Assembly: GCF_018449695.1 (NCBI RefSeq)
Contig: NZ_JAAVUY010000009.1
Span: 271,660 to 335,659 of the forward strand
Reading direction: 5' to 3'
DNA length: 64,000 bases
From: Bradyrhizobium sp. dw_411
Lineage (GTDB): Bacteria > Pseudomonadota > Alphaproteobacteria > Rhizobiales > Xanthobacteraceae
Made by a program: the position numbers and the translations under genes. Within the stretch, counting starts at the first letter, position 1. Each line of letters begins with the position of its first letter. Below are positions 32,601 through 41,374 of the stretch, piece by piece. The notes beneath the pieces were generated by a model that worked only from the letters and a program-made list of their open reading frames with translations, ran no database searches and had not been told where the DNA came from.

Positions 32601-33272
32601 AGCGATCGCGACGCAAAGCGCCCGAGTTTTGCTTGCATCCTTTGCCTCTGAGATCAGAGGGCGCAGGGAATGCCGGGCGCCTGGTGCGCCCACCGCCGCA
32701 TGTGCGAGGGTAGAGGGCAGAAAGCACACGCGTTAGTCAGGTCACACCGGAAACACCCGGCATTCCCCGCGCAATGGTTTACAGCTTACTTCGCGCTCTC
32801 CCCGGTGATCGGGCTCTTTTGCCACCGTCATCAGTGGCGTCTTCGCCACCAACTTGACGCCAGCGTCGAGGCGTCAGGACCACACGACTTCGCCGTCCGC
32901 GATCCGGCGCCCTCGTCAGGAGCGCCATCCGCGTCCACCGCATCCCGCCTCACGTCCGTGACGATCGCGAAACGCCCCTCTATGAGGCGGGACGGCGCGA
33001 TTATCGCTTTGATTTGGGGTGAGCCCGAAAGGAAATATTTTCGCGCGTCTATCTGGACACCCCAAATCACGTTGAGCCGCCTCGACAAATTAGTTTTTGG
33101 CGAAAATCGCGAATCCTGACGAATTAACGGTCTGAGAGCGCCATCTGCGCCTGTTTTCGCGCCCTGACAGCTTGACACCGATGGCCCGCACTTCGTAAAT
33201 CGCGCCCTCTGGTACTTGTCCATGGCCCGATCCGACGCCTGTTTTCCGGCTTCCGATCGCGCACCAGATCCC
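32601..33272. other. gene-free stretch before tRNA-Val
   Basis: About 670 bases with no convincing gene. Two overlapping frames on opposite strands (32670-33119 and 32831-33280) have poor codon use and no ribosome site. The part around 32820-32990 (CACGACTTCGCCGTCCGCG and ACCGCATCCCGCCTCACGTC) resembles dispersed intergenic sequence that I associate with Bradyrhizobium genomes. The tRNA promoter must be at the right end. Confidence 0.5.
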
Positions 33273-33347
33273 GGGCGCATAGCTCAGCGGGAGAGCGTTC
33301 CCTTCACACGGGAGAGGTCCAAGGTTCGATCCCTTGTGCGCCCACCA
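33273..33347 (+). tRNA. tRNA-Val (anticodon CAC)
   Basis: A full cloverleaf can be drawn: acceptor GGGCGCA / TGCGCCC (33273-33279 with 33337-33343), D arm GCTC/GAGC, anticodon stem TTCCC/GGGAG with loop TTCACAC (anticodon CAC), T arm CAAGG TTCGATC CCTTG, discriminator A and encoded CCA (33345-33347). Confidence 0.95.
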
Positions 33348-33589
33348 TCCAAACCCTGATTCTTTGCCTCGCCGTACACCCATGAGCAGATGTGGTGTGG
33401 GTTTGGTAGCCACGGCTGGACTTGTTGGATTAACGGCTACCTGTTGCGCTTTATTGTGTGGGCGAGGCTGGGCGCTTTGACGGGCCCGGCGACGGTTTGC
33501 ATTCGCCAACTTTTACGTGCGTAAACTTTAACCCGACGATGATCTTTGCTGTAAACCGAGAAATCAATCTTTCGAGGAACTGCTTCGCA

Positions 33590-35140
33590 ATGAACGATAA
33601 AGTTCTCCGGAACGCGAGCGGCCCGGTTTCAAAGTCGACCGATCTCCACAGACGGGGGCAAGCTCACCTCGACGCCGGGCAGCACCTTGAAGCTCTCAGG
33701 TGTTATCTCGAGCTTGCGAAGATCACCCCAAATTCGTGGGACGTCGCGTTCAGGTGCGGTTTACTTCTGTTCGAGCTTGCGCGCCATGAAGAAGCGCTGT
33801 CGTTCCTTGATCGTTGCCAAAAACTGCAGCCGGGTCACGCCATGACAATCTACTGGCGCGCCCGAACCTTGCGATTCCTGCGCAGATTCGAAGAGGCGAT
33901 CGAGCTGAGCGAGCAAGCTGAAGTGCTCGCGCCAGATGACCCGGACGTGTTCAATAATTCCGGAATCATCCTCCATGGCCTCTGCCGCGACGCAGACGCC
34001 GTAGACCGGTTCGATCGGGCAATACGCCTGAAGCCAGATTTTGTTGACGGGATTGTCAACAAGGCGAATTCGCTCGTCCAGTTGCGAAGATTTACCGAAG
34101 CTCTTTCATGCTATGCCGCGGCGAAGTCCTTGCAGCCGGACGACACCACGATCGACTGGAACATAGCCAATCTCCAGATGCTGACGGGTGATTTCGCCGC
34201 GGGCTGGGCCGGGCGCGAAAGTCGCTGGACCAAAAAAACAGATCGCGTTCGCTATCCAAAATTCCCAACCCCGATGTGGCTGGGTCAGGGATCGGTGGCG
34301 GGCAAGACGATCCTGGTCTACGCCGAGGAGGGATTGGGGGACACAATCCAGTTCGTCAGATATCTACCGTTGCTTGCAGCGCTCGGAGCACGCGTTGTTC
34401 TCGCCGCTAATGAGGAGCTCCACTCTCTCGTGTCCCGCGTGCCTGGCGTTGCTCTTTGCGTGCCAAAGTCCGAGGGAACTACCGTCCCGCGTTTCGATCT
34501 TCATTGCGGCATATCGAGCCTGCCTCTGGCATTCGGCACCCGTCTCGATTCTATCCCATCGGCAACAGCTTATTTCCCTCCCGTCCCTGCAGAAGAGCTG
34601 CGATCCTGGGAGGCTCGACTTGGCGCGCGCGAGGGGATTGGCGAACGCAAGGGGATGAGAATCGGACTGGTCTGGTCCGGCAATCCACGCCACGTGAATG
34701 ATCACAACCGTTCAATTCCGCTGGACGTGATGGCTCGACTGGTCACTGGCGGCGCCCAATTCGTAAGCCTTCAGAAGGATCCGAGGCCAGGCGACATGGC
34801 TGTCCTTGGAAAGAGGCCGGACATCGCAGATTACACCAGTCACATGACAGATTTCAGCGCTACCGCCGCGTTGGTATCCTGCCTGGATTTAGTCATCACC
34901 GTTGATACCAGTGTAGCTCACCTGGCTGCGGCCTTTGGTCGGCCAACGTGGGTGCTCTTGCCGTACACGCCGGACTACAGATGGCTGCTCGATCGAAACG
35001 ATAGTCCTTGGTATCCGACGGTGCGTCTCTTCAGGCAGGATGAAACCCGTGACTACTCAATCGTAATTGACAGAGTGCATGCAGAACTGGGAAATCAGAT
35101 ACGGTCCTTTGGAAGCGTGCCGTTTCCGGCGACGAGTTAG
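33590..35140 (+). CDS. TPR protein with C-terminal GT9-like glycosyltransferase domain (paralogue 1)
   Basis: The 516-residue protein begins with about five TPR repeats (residues 15-200), followed by a domain (about 240-510) resembling GT-B glycosyltransferases of the GT9/heptosyltransferase type: YAEEGLGDTIQFVRYLP, IGLVWSGNPRH and the donor-site segment DTSVAHLAAAFGRPTWVLLP. Such fusions glycosylate unknown acceptors. ATG 33590 (after CGAGGAA) precedes the TPR block; in-frame starts further up lie in non-coding-looking sequence. It shares the whole architecture with the gene at 38949 but is less GC-rich and clearly diverged, suggesting separate acquisition or an old duplication. Confidence 0.85.
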   Translation: MNDKVLRNASGPVSKSTDLHRRGQAHLDAGQHLEALRCYLELAKITPNSWDVAFRCGLLLFELARHEEALSFLDRCQKLQPGHAMTIYWRARTLRFLRRFEEAIELSEQAEVLAPDDPDVFNNSGIILHGLCRDADAVDRFDRAIRLKPDFVDGIVNKANSLVQLRRFTEALSCYAAAKSLQPDDTTIDWNIANLQMLTGDFAAGWAGRESRWTKKTDRVRYPKFPTPMWLGQGSVAGKTILVYAEEGLGDTIQFVRYLPLLAALGARVVLAANEELHSLVSRVPGVALCVPKSEGTTVPRFDLHCGISSLPLAFGTRLDSIPSATAYFPPVPAEELRSWEARLGAREGIGERKGMRIGLVWSGNPRHVNDHNRSIPLDVMARLVTGGAQFVSLQKDPRPGDMAVLGKRPDIADYTSHMTDFSATAALVSCLDLVITVDTSVAHLAAAFGRPTWVLLPYTPDYRWLLDRNDSPWYPTVRLFRQDETRDYSIVIDRVHAELGNQIRSFGSVPFPATS

Positions 35141-35375
35141 ACGTACGCAAGGTGAAGCTGTTGTGGCAGTGCCTGGACTACATGGGTGCAACGCCAACTT
35201 CGAACGTTGCGGCACCCGCTGAAGAGTGCCTGAAGACCCCGGCGCCAAATACTTTGCGTGAGCGGCACGGATTGGGCAAGGTTTGGGTCTCCCATCAATC
35301 GGAAACAACTAGGTTTAGCCTCGCCGAGCGGCTAGGATGCAGCGTGGCCCGTTCACCTTTTTCAGGAGGTTCGAC

Positions 35376-35603
35376 ATGGCACGGCACCTTTTCTTCGCGA
35401 TCACGCTCATAGCAATCGGAGCGCTCTCCAACTCACCGGCAAAAGCGGTGACGGACGGAGCGCGTTGTGAGGACAGGGCCGCGAACTGCATAGGCAGATG
35501 CGCGAACCCCGGTTCCGGGACGAATAACAGCAAATGCATGTCGTCTTGCGATCGGCACGTCACGAAGTGTCTGATCCGCTGGCATGACTCGGGCCGGTCG
35601 TAA
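35376..35603 (+). CDS. small secreted Cys-rich protein (75 aa)
   Basis: A perfect ribosome site AGGAGG lies six bases before ATG 35376. The product has a signal peptide (1-23, ending AKA) and a mature part of about 50 residues with six cysteines (C-x6-C-x3-C, then C-x3-C-x5-C), fitting three disulfides in the periplasm or outside the cell. I do not recognise the family. It lies alone between the two TPR-glycosyltransferase genes. Confidence 0.75.
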   Translation: MARHLFFAITLIAIGALSNSPAKAVTDGARCEDRAANCIGRCANPGSGTNNSKCMSSCDRHVTKCLIRWHDSGRS

Positions 35604-35697
35604 GTCAGTTCATTACGGCCAGGCGATAGGGCATCCCATCGGATGGCGGAAATCGCGAAAATGATCGGACCGGATCTTTAGCGGTACCGACTCACGT

Positions 35698-35875
35698 CGA
35701 CGTCCGGTGATACCTCTGACGGAACCGCGTGGCCGGCCTCACGCCCCCGGCCTTTTTCAACGTGCGACGCAAATTCCTCGCAGCATTGCCGGGAGTAACC
35801 GGCCTACACACGCCTTGCCCGGTCCCGGAAATTACCCCTGCATCGCCTGCAGCGGATTATGACTGAATCGTCCAT
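35698..35875 (-). pseudogene. truncated copy of the zinc-ribbon-like gene at 37764
   Basis: Reading on the minus strand from 35875, MDDSVIIRCRRCRGNFRDRA matches the start of the intact protein (MDDSVSIHCKRCRGSFRDRA). A stop codon follows after RRV, then AGYSRQC and, after loss of about 25 codons, the end RNLRRTLKKAGGV...YHRTS in line with the intact C-terminus. So it is a disabled duplicate with a nonsense codon and an internal deletion that removed the second CxxC. Confidence 0.8.
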
Positions 35876-36171
35876 GCGACGAAGTGTGCGATGGAAGCGG
35901 CCCGACGCGCGACGACTGCCGGACGACACACGCCGGGCTCCCCAACCAAACCGCAAGCTGCATGCTTTCGGCACGGCCGAATCGAATCTATGTGAACTTC
36001 GTGGCAGAAAACGCGCCAATCGATGTAAGTTCGACTTCGATCGCAAAGAGACGCATCCGGGGCAGGCGGAAGCTGAAGCGGGATCGATAGCGAGCCAGAA
36101 GCAGCCCGTCAAAATATCGCCTTCTTGAACGCTACGTTGCCCCCAACGTTAACGACAAGAAGTAACGACAA

Positions 36172-36354
36172 GTGCCCTCACCTCTGCGGTTTGAAGCTTT
36201 TCTTGACCCGATGAACAACTGGGTGGTTTGGGATCATCAAGAGCAATATTTCGCAGAAGTTGGAACGAGGCATCTTCAATCTCTTCCGGAGGAAAGGGCA
36301 AAGGCGTTCTGCACAATGCTGAACATCCTGCTGCCGAAAGATGGCGCAACCTAA
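36172..36354 (+). CDS. small hypothetical protein (60 aa)
   Basis: GTG start at 36172; the product has LRFEAFLDPMNNWVVWDHQ near the N-terminus and looks like a folded small domain rather than random translation. No strong ribosome site is visible. Unknown function; similar orphan proteins are common in Bradyrhizobium. The 568 bases before it hold only the pseudogene. Confidence 0.4.
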   Translation: MPSPLRFEAFLDPMNNWVVWDHQEQYFAEVGTRHLQSLPEERAKAFCTMLNILLPKDGAT

Positions 36355-36641
36355 CCAACCTCGGCACTCGCCTGACCGTTAACAAAATGAAGGACGAGGC
36401 CTGATGACCGGCAGCCGCTTTGGACGAACGGTTTGTCGGCCCGAAACCATCGTCATCAGTACAAAATTCGTAGCCATATCCACGCCAAATTGCTGACCTT
36501 CACTCATGCCCAGGCGAGACCCGCAGTCCCAAAGCCCTGTTTATTTATGATAGGTTTGCGATGCCCCCGCGTTTGTGATGCGCGGCAAGTCTGGGCCGGC
36601 ACTGTGATCGAGAGACAGGACATATCGAGAGACAGGACGCC

Positions 36642-36731
36642 ATGCGCCACGCTTACGTTGCCATTGCCTTCATCGGGGTTGTCGCGATTGTCTTCGTCTC
36701 TCTCGTGGCGCTGCAGCGGGCGCTGGGATGA
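36642..36731 (+). CDS. possible 29-residue membrane peptide
   Basis: ATG 36642 (with AGGA eight bases before) to TGA 36731 encodes 29 residues, of which about 22 form one hydrophobic helix (AYVAIAFIGVVAIVFVSLVA) followed by LQRALG. Single-helix small proteins are common but frames this short occur by chance. The rest of the 655-base gap 36355-37009 shows nothing else. Confidence 0.3.
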   Translation: MRHAYVAIAFIGVVAIVFVSLVALQRALG

Positions 36732-37009
36732 TCGCTCCAGCGTTTTGGTGGCAACAGGCGCCTGATCTCAGGCATGGCTTACACGATGGTATTTCCGCAT
36801 CTCAAGCAGCCGCGCCCTGCAATATGCCCGGTAAATCGAACTGATGATTGCCCACATGACCACACTCCGTTGTGTTGACCAGTGTGGCGACCGTGCGCCC
36901 GGATTGTTTCCGGCCGGCTTCGTCGCACCGGGCTCTCGGTAATGTGATTGAATTGGCGACTGCGGTCATCGACGTATCCAGGAGAAGCGATGACTGCGAG
37001 GATACGCCA

Positions 37010-37165
37010 ATGCTCGCCGAAAAGTTTATTTTGCTATTGGAAACACTCCGAAAACATCTGCCCGAACCGGGCGAAACCTATATTGACGGCGCCCCAAGGG
37101 TCGTAAGCAAGTCGCCCCACGTCCCCGTCCAATTCCCCGCAAAGCTGCAGGCCCCCGGTCGCTAA
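37010..37165 (+). CDS. small conserved hypothetical protein (51 aa)
   Basis: ATG 37010 with GAGGA eight bases upstream. The product MLAEKFILLLETLRKHL... followed by APRVVSKSPHVPVQFP has the pattern of a small family I recall from Bradyrhizobium (LAEKFIL-LE-L and RVVSxSxHVP). It has no leader or membrane segment. Function unknown. Confidence 0.6.
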   Translation: MLAEKFILLLETLRKHLPEPGETYIDGAPRVVSKSPHVPVQFPAKLQAPGR

Positions 37166-37293
37166 AAACGCGGTAGCGACCGAATATTTCCGCAGGAAGT
37201 TTCGGAAAGCCCAAACGAAACAGCACGGAGCAACGGCGATGCCGCCCCGGTTGGCGGCCTGTTCGCCTCGCCCGGGGTGCACCCTGACGGTAT

Positions 37294-37518
37294 TCAGTAA
37301 TGCCGGGGGCGCCGATGCTTCGTGTAGTGATGATGTCGCGGAGCCCATGATCGGTGGGTTTGAAAATCCATATCTTCACCGGTCGTTCTGACCGGTCCGC
37401 GATTGATCATTCCACGGTTTCCAAAAGTCGCGTCGCTGCCAATCGGGGCCGGCTGCGCGAATGCGAGCGAGCCTGTCAGGGCAAACGCTGTAGCCAGCGC
37501 AATCGTTCTGAGTTTCAT
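37294..37518 (-). CDS. small secreted His/Arg-rich protein (74 aa)
   Basis: Signal peptide (1-21, ending AFAQ), then a polar mature part of about 53 residues whose end is rich in His, Arg and Tyr (RHHHYTKHRRPRHY). The start at 37518 follows GAGGAAATG. The His-rich tail could bind metal; that is a guess. Unknown family. Confidence 0.65.
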   Translation of the reverse strand: MKLRTIALATAFALTGSLAFAQPAPIGSDATFGNRGMINRGPVRTTGEDMDFQTHRSWAPRHHHYTKHRRPRHY

Positions 37519-37763
37519 GGTCATTTCCTCGTAAGCAGGCCCCGCCAGAAAATAGCTGAACCGGCTCTTATGTTCCACCTCAACCCGCCCACTCACGGCG
37601 GGCCATTTGACGCGCGCAGAAACTACCAAAATAACCGCGCGCCGCTTTGGGCTGTTCTGGCTTCACTTATCTTCAGCCATGCTCAAGTCTCGGTTGGCGT
37701 CTGAGGACGATACCACAACACGACGTCCGTGACCGGCGTATCGGTTGCGCTCTGCAGCACAAC

Positions 37764-38018
37764 TCACATCGAAGTCCGGTCATACGTCCGGCGAGACCTC
37801 GCGGCGGGCTTCACGCCTTCGTCCTCTTTCAACTTGCGGCGCAGATTCCGCGCGGTCCGCAAGGCTGACCGGACGTTCGGATCGTTGACGTGATCTTCAA
37901 AGAAGATGACGACTTCGCAGCTCGGACATTGCCGGGAGTAGCCGGGTTGAACGCGCCGCGCCCTGTCGCGGAAACTACCGCGGCAGCGCTTGCAGTGGAT
38001 TGAAACTGAATCGTCCAT
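37764..38018 (-). CDS. small protein with zinc-ribbon-like Cys pairs (84 aa)
   Basis: The product carries CKRC (about residues 9-12) and CPSC (about 31-34), a spacing suited to a zinc ribbon, between basic segments; the C-terminus is Arg/Lys-rich. It may bind nucleic acid or a protein. ATG 38030 would add four residues (MVRR). No ribosome site is visible for either start. A disabled copy lies 2 kb upstream at 35698-35875. Confidence 0.6.
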   Translation of the reverse strand: MDDSVSIHCKRCRGSFRDRARRVQPGYSRQCPSCEVVIFFEDHVNDPNVRSALRTARNLRRKLKEDEGVKPAARSRRTYDRTSM

Positions 38019-38161
38019 GCGGCGCACCATGCGATGGAAGTCGTTAAGAATCCCGTTCGCCTCATGCGTCGCTTGTCAGCGCTGAACAACTTCATCGCTG
38101 AACGGACCGGACAGCTGTTTGCAGCGCCTGTCCGGCCCGTTGTCCGCGGTCTGCGGAAGTC

Positions 38162-38449
38162 TTAGCTCGCCGGGTTGAGGTTCGGGTTTTCGCCCCCGAC
38201 TCTGGACGGATCCCGTCCGCTGAAGCCGAAGTTCTCGAGGTTTCTCATCTCTTCCGGCGTTCGCGGAGCGTAATCGCCGTTAAGCTGCTGATTATACGCA
38301 CCGCCAAAGTTCGCTTGATCATAGGTTCGGGCATGATGCGGCCGTACGGTTGCGCTTTCCGCGAACACCGGCGCGGCGATGGCGGTGGAAAGCAGCAGCG
38401 CGACACCGAGTGCGCTGATTGTGCGAGTCTTGATTGTGGCTGTGGTCAT
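38162..38449 (-). CDS. small secreted protein (95 aa)
   Basis: Signal peptide (1-30, ending PVFAE), then a mature domain of about 65 residues with YDQANFGGAYNQQLNGDYAPRTPEEMRNLENFGFSG-like spacing of Asn, Gly and Tyr and no cysteine. ATG 38449 is the first start in front of the leader; a longer frame is rejected. Several such small exported proteins cluster in 35-38.5 kb. Function unknown. Confidence 0.65.
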   Translation of the reverse strand: MTTATIKTRTISALGVALLLSTAIAAPVFAESATVRPHHARTYDQANFGGAYNQQLNGDYAPRTPEEMRNLENFGFSGRDPSRVGGENPNLNPAS

Positions 38450-38792
38450 TTGGGTTTTCTCCGTTTGGTGAAACCCACGCTTCGACGTTTCCCAATGCCT
38501 GAAGTACGGATGGCGAGCCGCCATCACCACTAAATTGCGGTTCAGAAAATTCAATCGGCCGTGTGCTGGCCGTGTCCTGGCCGTGATCGCATCCGACGCG
38601 GCCGTATTGCCGCCACGCTCTTGGTTTTGCCGCTACCCCGCATATCCGGATTGCGGTTGCATGTTCATTCGGCAAATGCCTCACCCCGAAGCGCACAATG
38701 CTTGGCATATGGGCTTTGCCGCGCCGCAGTGGCGAGTTAACTCAAACCGTGCAGTGCCTCACCCTGAGTAAGCTGCAACTGAAATCCCTGTT

Positions 38793-38823
38793 CAGTCCCC
38801 GGCAGGACTGAGCCGGGATTTTT
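38793..38823 (+). terminator. terminator or attenuator-like overlapping hairpins
   Basis: CCCGGC (38798-38803) pairs with GCCGGG (38812-38817) just before ATTTTTG, an intrinsic terminator. An overlapping alternative hairpin, CAGTCC (38793-38798) with GGACTG (38805-38810), would exclude it. It lies 126 bases before the second TPR-glycosyltransferase gene; the rest of the 499-base gap 38450-38948 is featureless. Confidence 0.5.
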
Positions 38824-38948
38824 GTTTCCGGCCGGTCGCTCACCTCTGGCATGACCGGCACGGCTGACAGCGCCGGCAACGCCCCGGTTCCTTTTTCCCT
38901 GGAGAATCGCCTATAGGTTGACGACAGCTTCGAGCGTTGAAAGCACCG

Positions 38949-40790
38949 ATGACCCCCCACGACCATCGGGCAGCCCCCGGAAAGCCAACGACAAGCCCCG
39001 TCGACATGGGCGCCGAAAACCCCGACGCGCTTTTCGGGTTCTATGAGACAGCCCTTGGCCACATGCAGGCGGGACGGTATCTCGACGCGCAGATCTGCTG
39101 CGAACGGGTCCTCGCCATCAACAGTTCACATGCGGATACCCTGGGTTTGATGGGGCTTCTTTCCCATCGGGCCGGGCAACATGATCTGGCCGTGGAATGG
39201 ATGACCCGCGCTATCAGGAGCGATCCCAAACCGCAATATCTCGGCAATTTGGGGACCATGCTGCTGCGCCAGGAGCGCCACGAAGAGGCCCTCAAGGCCT
39301 TCGACAAAGCCATACAGCTCAAGCCAGACGATGCCGAGTTGTGGAGCAATCTCGGCAGTACGCTGCTGAGGCTAGATCGCCCGGATGACGCGCTGCTGAC
39401 GTTCGAGCATGTCATCAAGCTCAATCCGCAGCACCGCGGTGCAGCCTTCAAAATCGGGCATCTTCTCTACAACCGGAAACGGTTCGAGGAGGCGTTGAAG
39501 TACTTCGACCTGTGCGACGAATTGCAGCCCGACCACGCGCTGACGCTGCAGATGCGTGCATTATCGCTGCTCGGTCTGAAGCGGCTGGAGGAAGCGCTGG
39601 TGATCAACCGGCGAGCGCACGCGCTCGATCCTGATAATGCCGAGACGCGCGGCAATATGGGCGAGATCTTGCGGGGGTTGCCCAACCGGCAGGAAGAAGC
39701 CCTGCAATGGTACGACCGGGCGCTCGAAATCCGGCCGGACTCTGTTCCTGTCCTGCAAAGCAAGGCTGCGTTGCTTATTCAACTGCACCGTTTCGAAGAA
39801 GCCATAGCGGTCAACCGGCGCCTATGTGAGATCAAGCCGGATGATGCACTGACGCCCTATTTTATTGCCCAGCTCCAGTTGATGATCGGCAATTTTCAGG
39901 ACGGCTGGATCGGGCGTGAGGCGCGCTGGAATGTTCCCGGCCTTCCGATCGCCTACCTGAAATTCTCGAAGCCGATCTGGCTCGGCAAACAAGCCGTCGA
40001 GGGGAAAACCGTCCTGATCTATGCGGACGAAGGGTTGGGCGATACAATTCAATTCGTGCGCTACGTTCCGTTGCTCGCAGAACGTGGCGCGCGCGTCATT
40101 CTTGTGGTTCAGGACGCGCTGCATCCTCTGCTGTCCGGGCTTTCAGGCGTTTCGGAATGCCTTCCGAAATCGGCAAGCCAACTGCCGGCATTCGACATGT
40201 ATTGCCCGATCTGCAGTCTGCCGGCCGCGTTCGAAACGCAGCTCGATACGATTCCATCCGCCGCGCGCTACCTGCCGCTGCCAGACGACAAGCGCGTCCA
40301 AATCTGGCAGGAACGCCTTGGTCCCCACGACAAATTGCGCGTCGGCTTCGTCTGGTCCGGCAACCCCAAGCACGCAGACGATCAAAACCGGTCGCTGCCG
40401 CTGCAAATGTTGTCGTGCCTTCTCGACATCGATGCGACCTTTGTGAGCCTGCAAAAAGACCCGAGGCCCGACGACAGGGCCGTGCTTCAACGCACTGACA
40501 TCATCGACCTGACGGCTCATCTCACCGATTTCGTGGAGACCGCGGCGTTGGTCGCTTGCCTCGATCTCGTCATCACGGTCGACACCAGCGTCGCCCATCT
40601 TGCCGGCGCGATGGGCTGTCCGACCTGGATTCTGCTGCCCTATGTGCCGGATTGGCGCTGGCTGCTCGATCGCGAGGATTCCCCCTGGTATCCGACAACC
40701 CGCCTGTTTCGGCAGACCGAAGCCCGCGACTACGGCGAAGTCCTCGATCTCGTGCGACACGCATTGCTCAAGCTGAGCTCCGCGCGATAG
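38949..40790 (+). CDS. TPR protein with C-terminal GT9-like glycosyltransferase domain (paralogue 2)
   Basis: The 613-residue product has about eight TPR repeats (residues 20-310), then the same GT-B-like domain as the gene at 33590 (YADEGLGDTIQFVRYVPLL, VGFVWSGNPKHADDQNRSLP, DTSVAHLAGAMGCPTWILLP, ending LFRQTEARDYGEV). It has three more TPR units than paralogue 1. No leader or membrane segment is seen, so it is likely cytoplasmic. The start is uncertain: no clear ribosome site precedes ATG 38949 and a TTG lies 12 bases upstream. Confidence 0.85.
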   Translation: MTPHDHRAAPGKPTTSPVDMGAENPDALFGFYETALGHMQAGRYLDAQICCERVLAINSSHADTLGLMGLLSHRAGQHDLAVEWMTRAIRSDPKPQYLGNLGTMLLRQERHEEALKAFDKAIQLKPDDAELWSNLGSTLLRLDRPDDALLTFEHVIKLNPQHRGAAFKIGHLLYNRKRFEEALKYFDLCDELQPDHALTLQMRALSLLGLKRLEEALVINRRAHALDPDNAETRGNMGEILRGLPNRQEEALQWYDRALEIRPDSVPVLQSKAALLIQLHRFEEAIAVNRRLCEIKPDDALTPYFIAQLQLMIGNFQDGWIGREARWNVPGLPIAYLKFSKPIWLGKQAVEGKTVLIYADEGLGDTIQFVRYVPLLAERGARVILVVQDALHPLLSGLSGVSECLPKSASQLPAFDMYCPICSLPAAFETQLDTIPSAARYLPLPDDKRVQIWQERLGPHDKLRVGFVWSGNPKHADDQNRSLPLQMLSCLLDIDATFVSLQKDPRPDDRAVLQRTDIIDLTAHLTDFVETAALVACLDLVITVDTSVAHLAGAMGCPTWILLPYVPDWRWLLDREDSPWYPTTRLFRQTEARDYGEVLDLVRHALLKLSSAR

Positions 40791-41274
40791 CCACTCACTC
40801 GATGATGCAGTCGTTGTGTGGAAATCGCACGAGCACCTGACGGCGTCTTTCGCCATCGAGCAGAGAACCGTTCCAAGAAGAGCCGCTCTAAAAAGAACCG
40901 TTCTAAAACGAAATGATCCCGGGACATCTGGCAATGTCCCGGGATCGTCCTCGCTGAGCACACGGGCATATCTTTTGGATATGTCCGCATGTTTTGTTCA
41001 GCTCGGGGGGCTCGTGTCGGCGTTTTCAGCCGCTGTTCTTGAGCATTGAAATAGACTTCGCAACGCAGCAAAGCCATTAAATTGAAATTCATTCAGTTGA
41101 ATTGAATGTCATTGGTTATAACGCTCAGTACACGTTCAATTGAAGCCGGCGTGAATGTTGTTAACGGGTTTTTCGGCGATGTGTGCGTGCGATGGCGCAC
41201 GTCGGACGTTTGCGACAAACGATTGCAGCGACGACAATTCACGGTGCCCAAATAGCAGGCGCAGGGTTCACCAG
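40791..41274. other. gene-free stretch with a perfect 13-base palindrome
   Basis: Contains GATCCCGGGACAT / ATGTCCCGGGATC (40915-40946) with a 6-base loop, without a T-run; short AGAACCGTTCTAAAA-like repeats just before it (40864-40908); and an AATTGAAATTCATTCAGTTG-type imperfect palindrome near 41078-41112. No gene is recognised. Confidence 0.55.
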
Positions 41275-41368
41275 CGTAGGGTGGGCAAAGCGTCAGCGTG
41301 CCCACCATCTGCCTCAGCGACGACGCGTCGCGGTGGGTTACGGCTTCGCCTAACCCACCTTACGGATT
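41275..41368. repeat. palindromic intergenic repeat (GTGGGTTACGG family)
   Basis: Units GTAGGGTGGGCAAAGCG / CAGCGTGCCCACC and GGTGGGTTACGGCTTCGCCT / AACCCACCTTACG form two adjoining hairpins. It lies between the palindrome region and the stop of the diguanylate cyclase gene. Confidence 0.75.
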
Positions 41369-41374
41369 TGCGGA

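Noticed and set aside
32670..33280. Overlapping frames on both strands before the tRNA
   Set aside because: Poor codon use and resemblance to dispersed intergenic sequence.
33273..33347. tRNA-Val as an attachment site for an island
   Set aside because: No integrase and no repeat of the tRNA 3' end were found downstream in the window.
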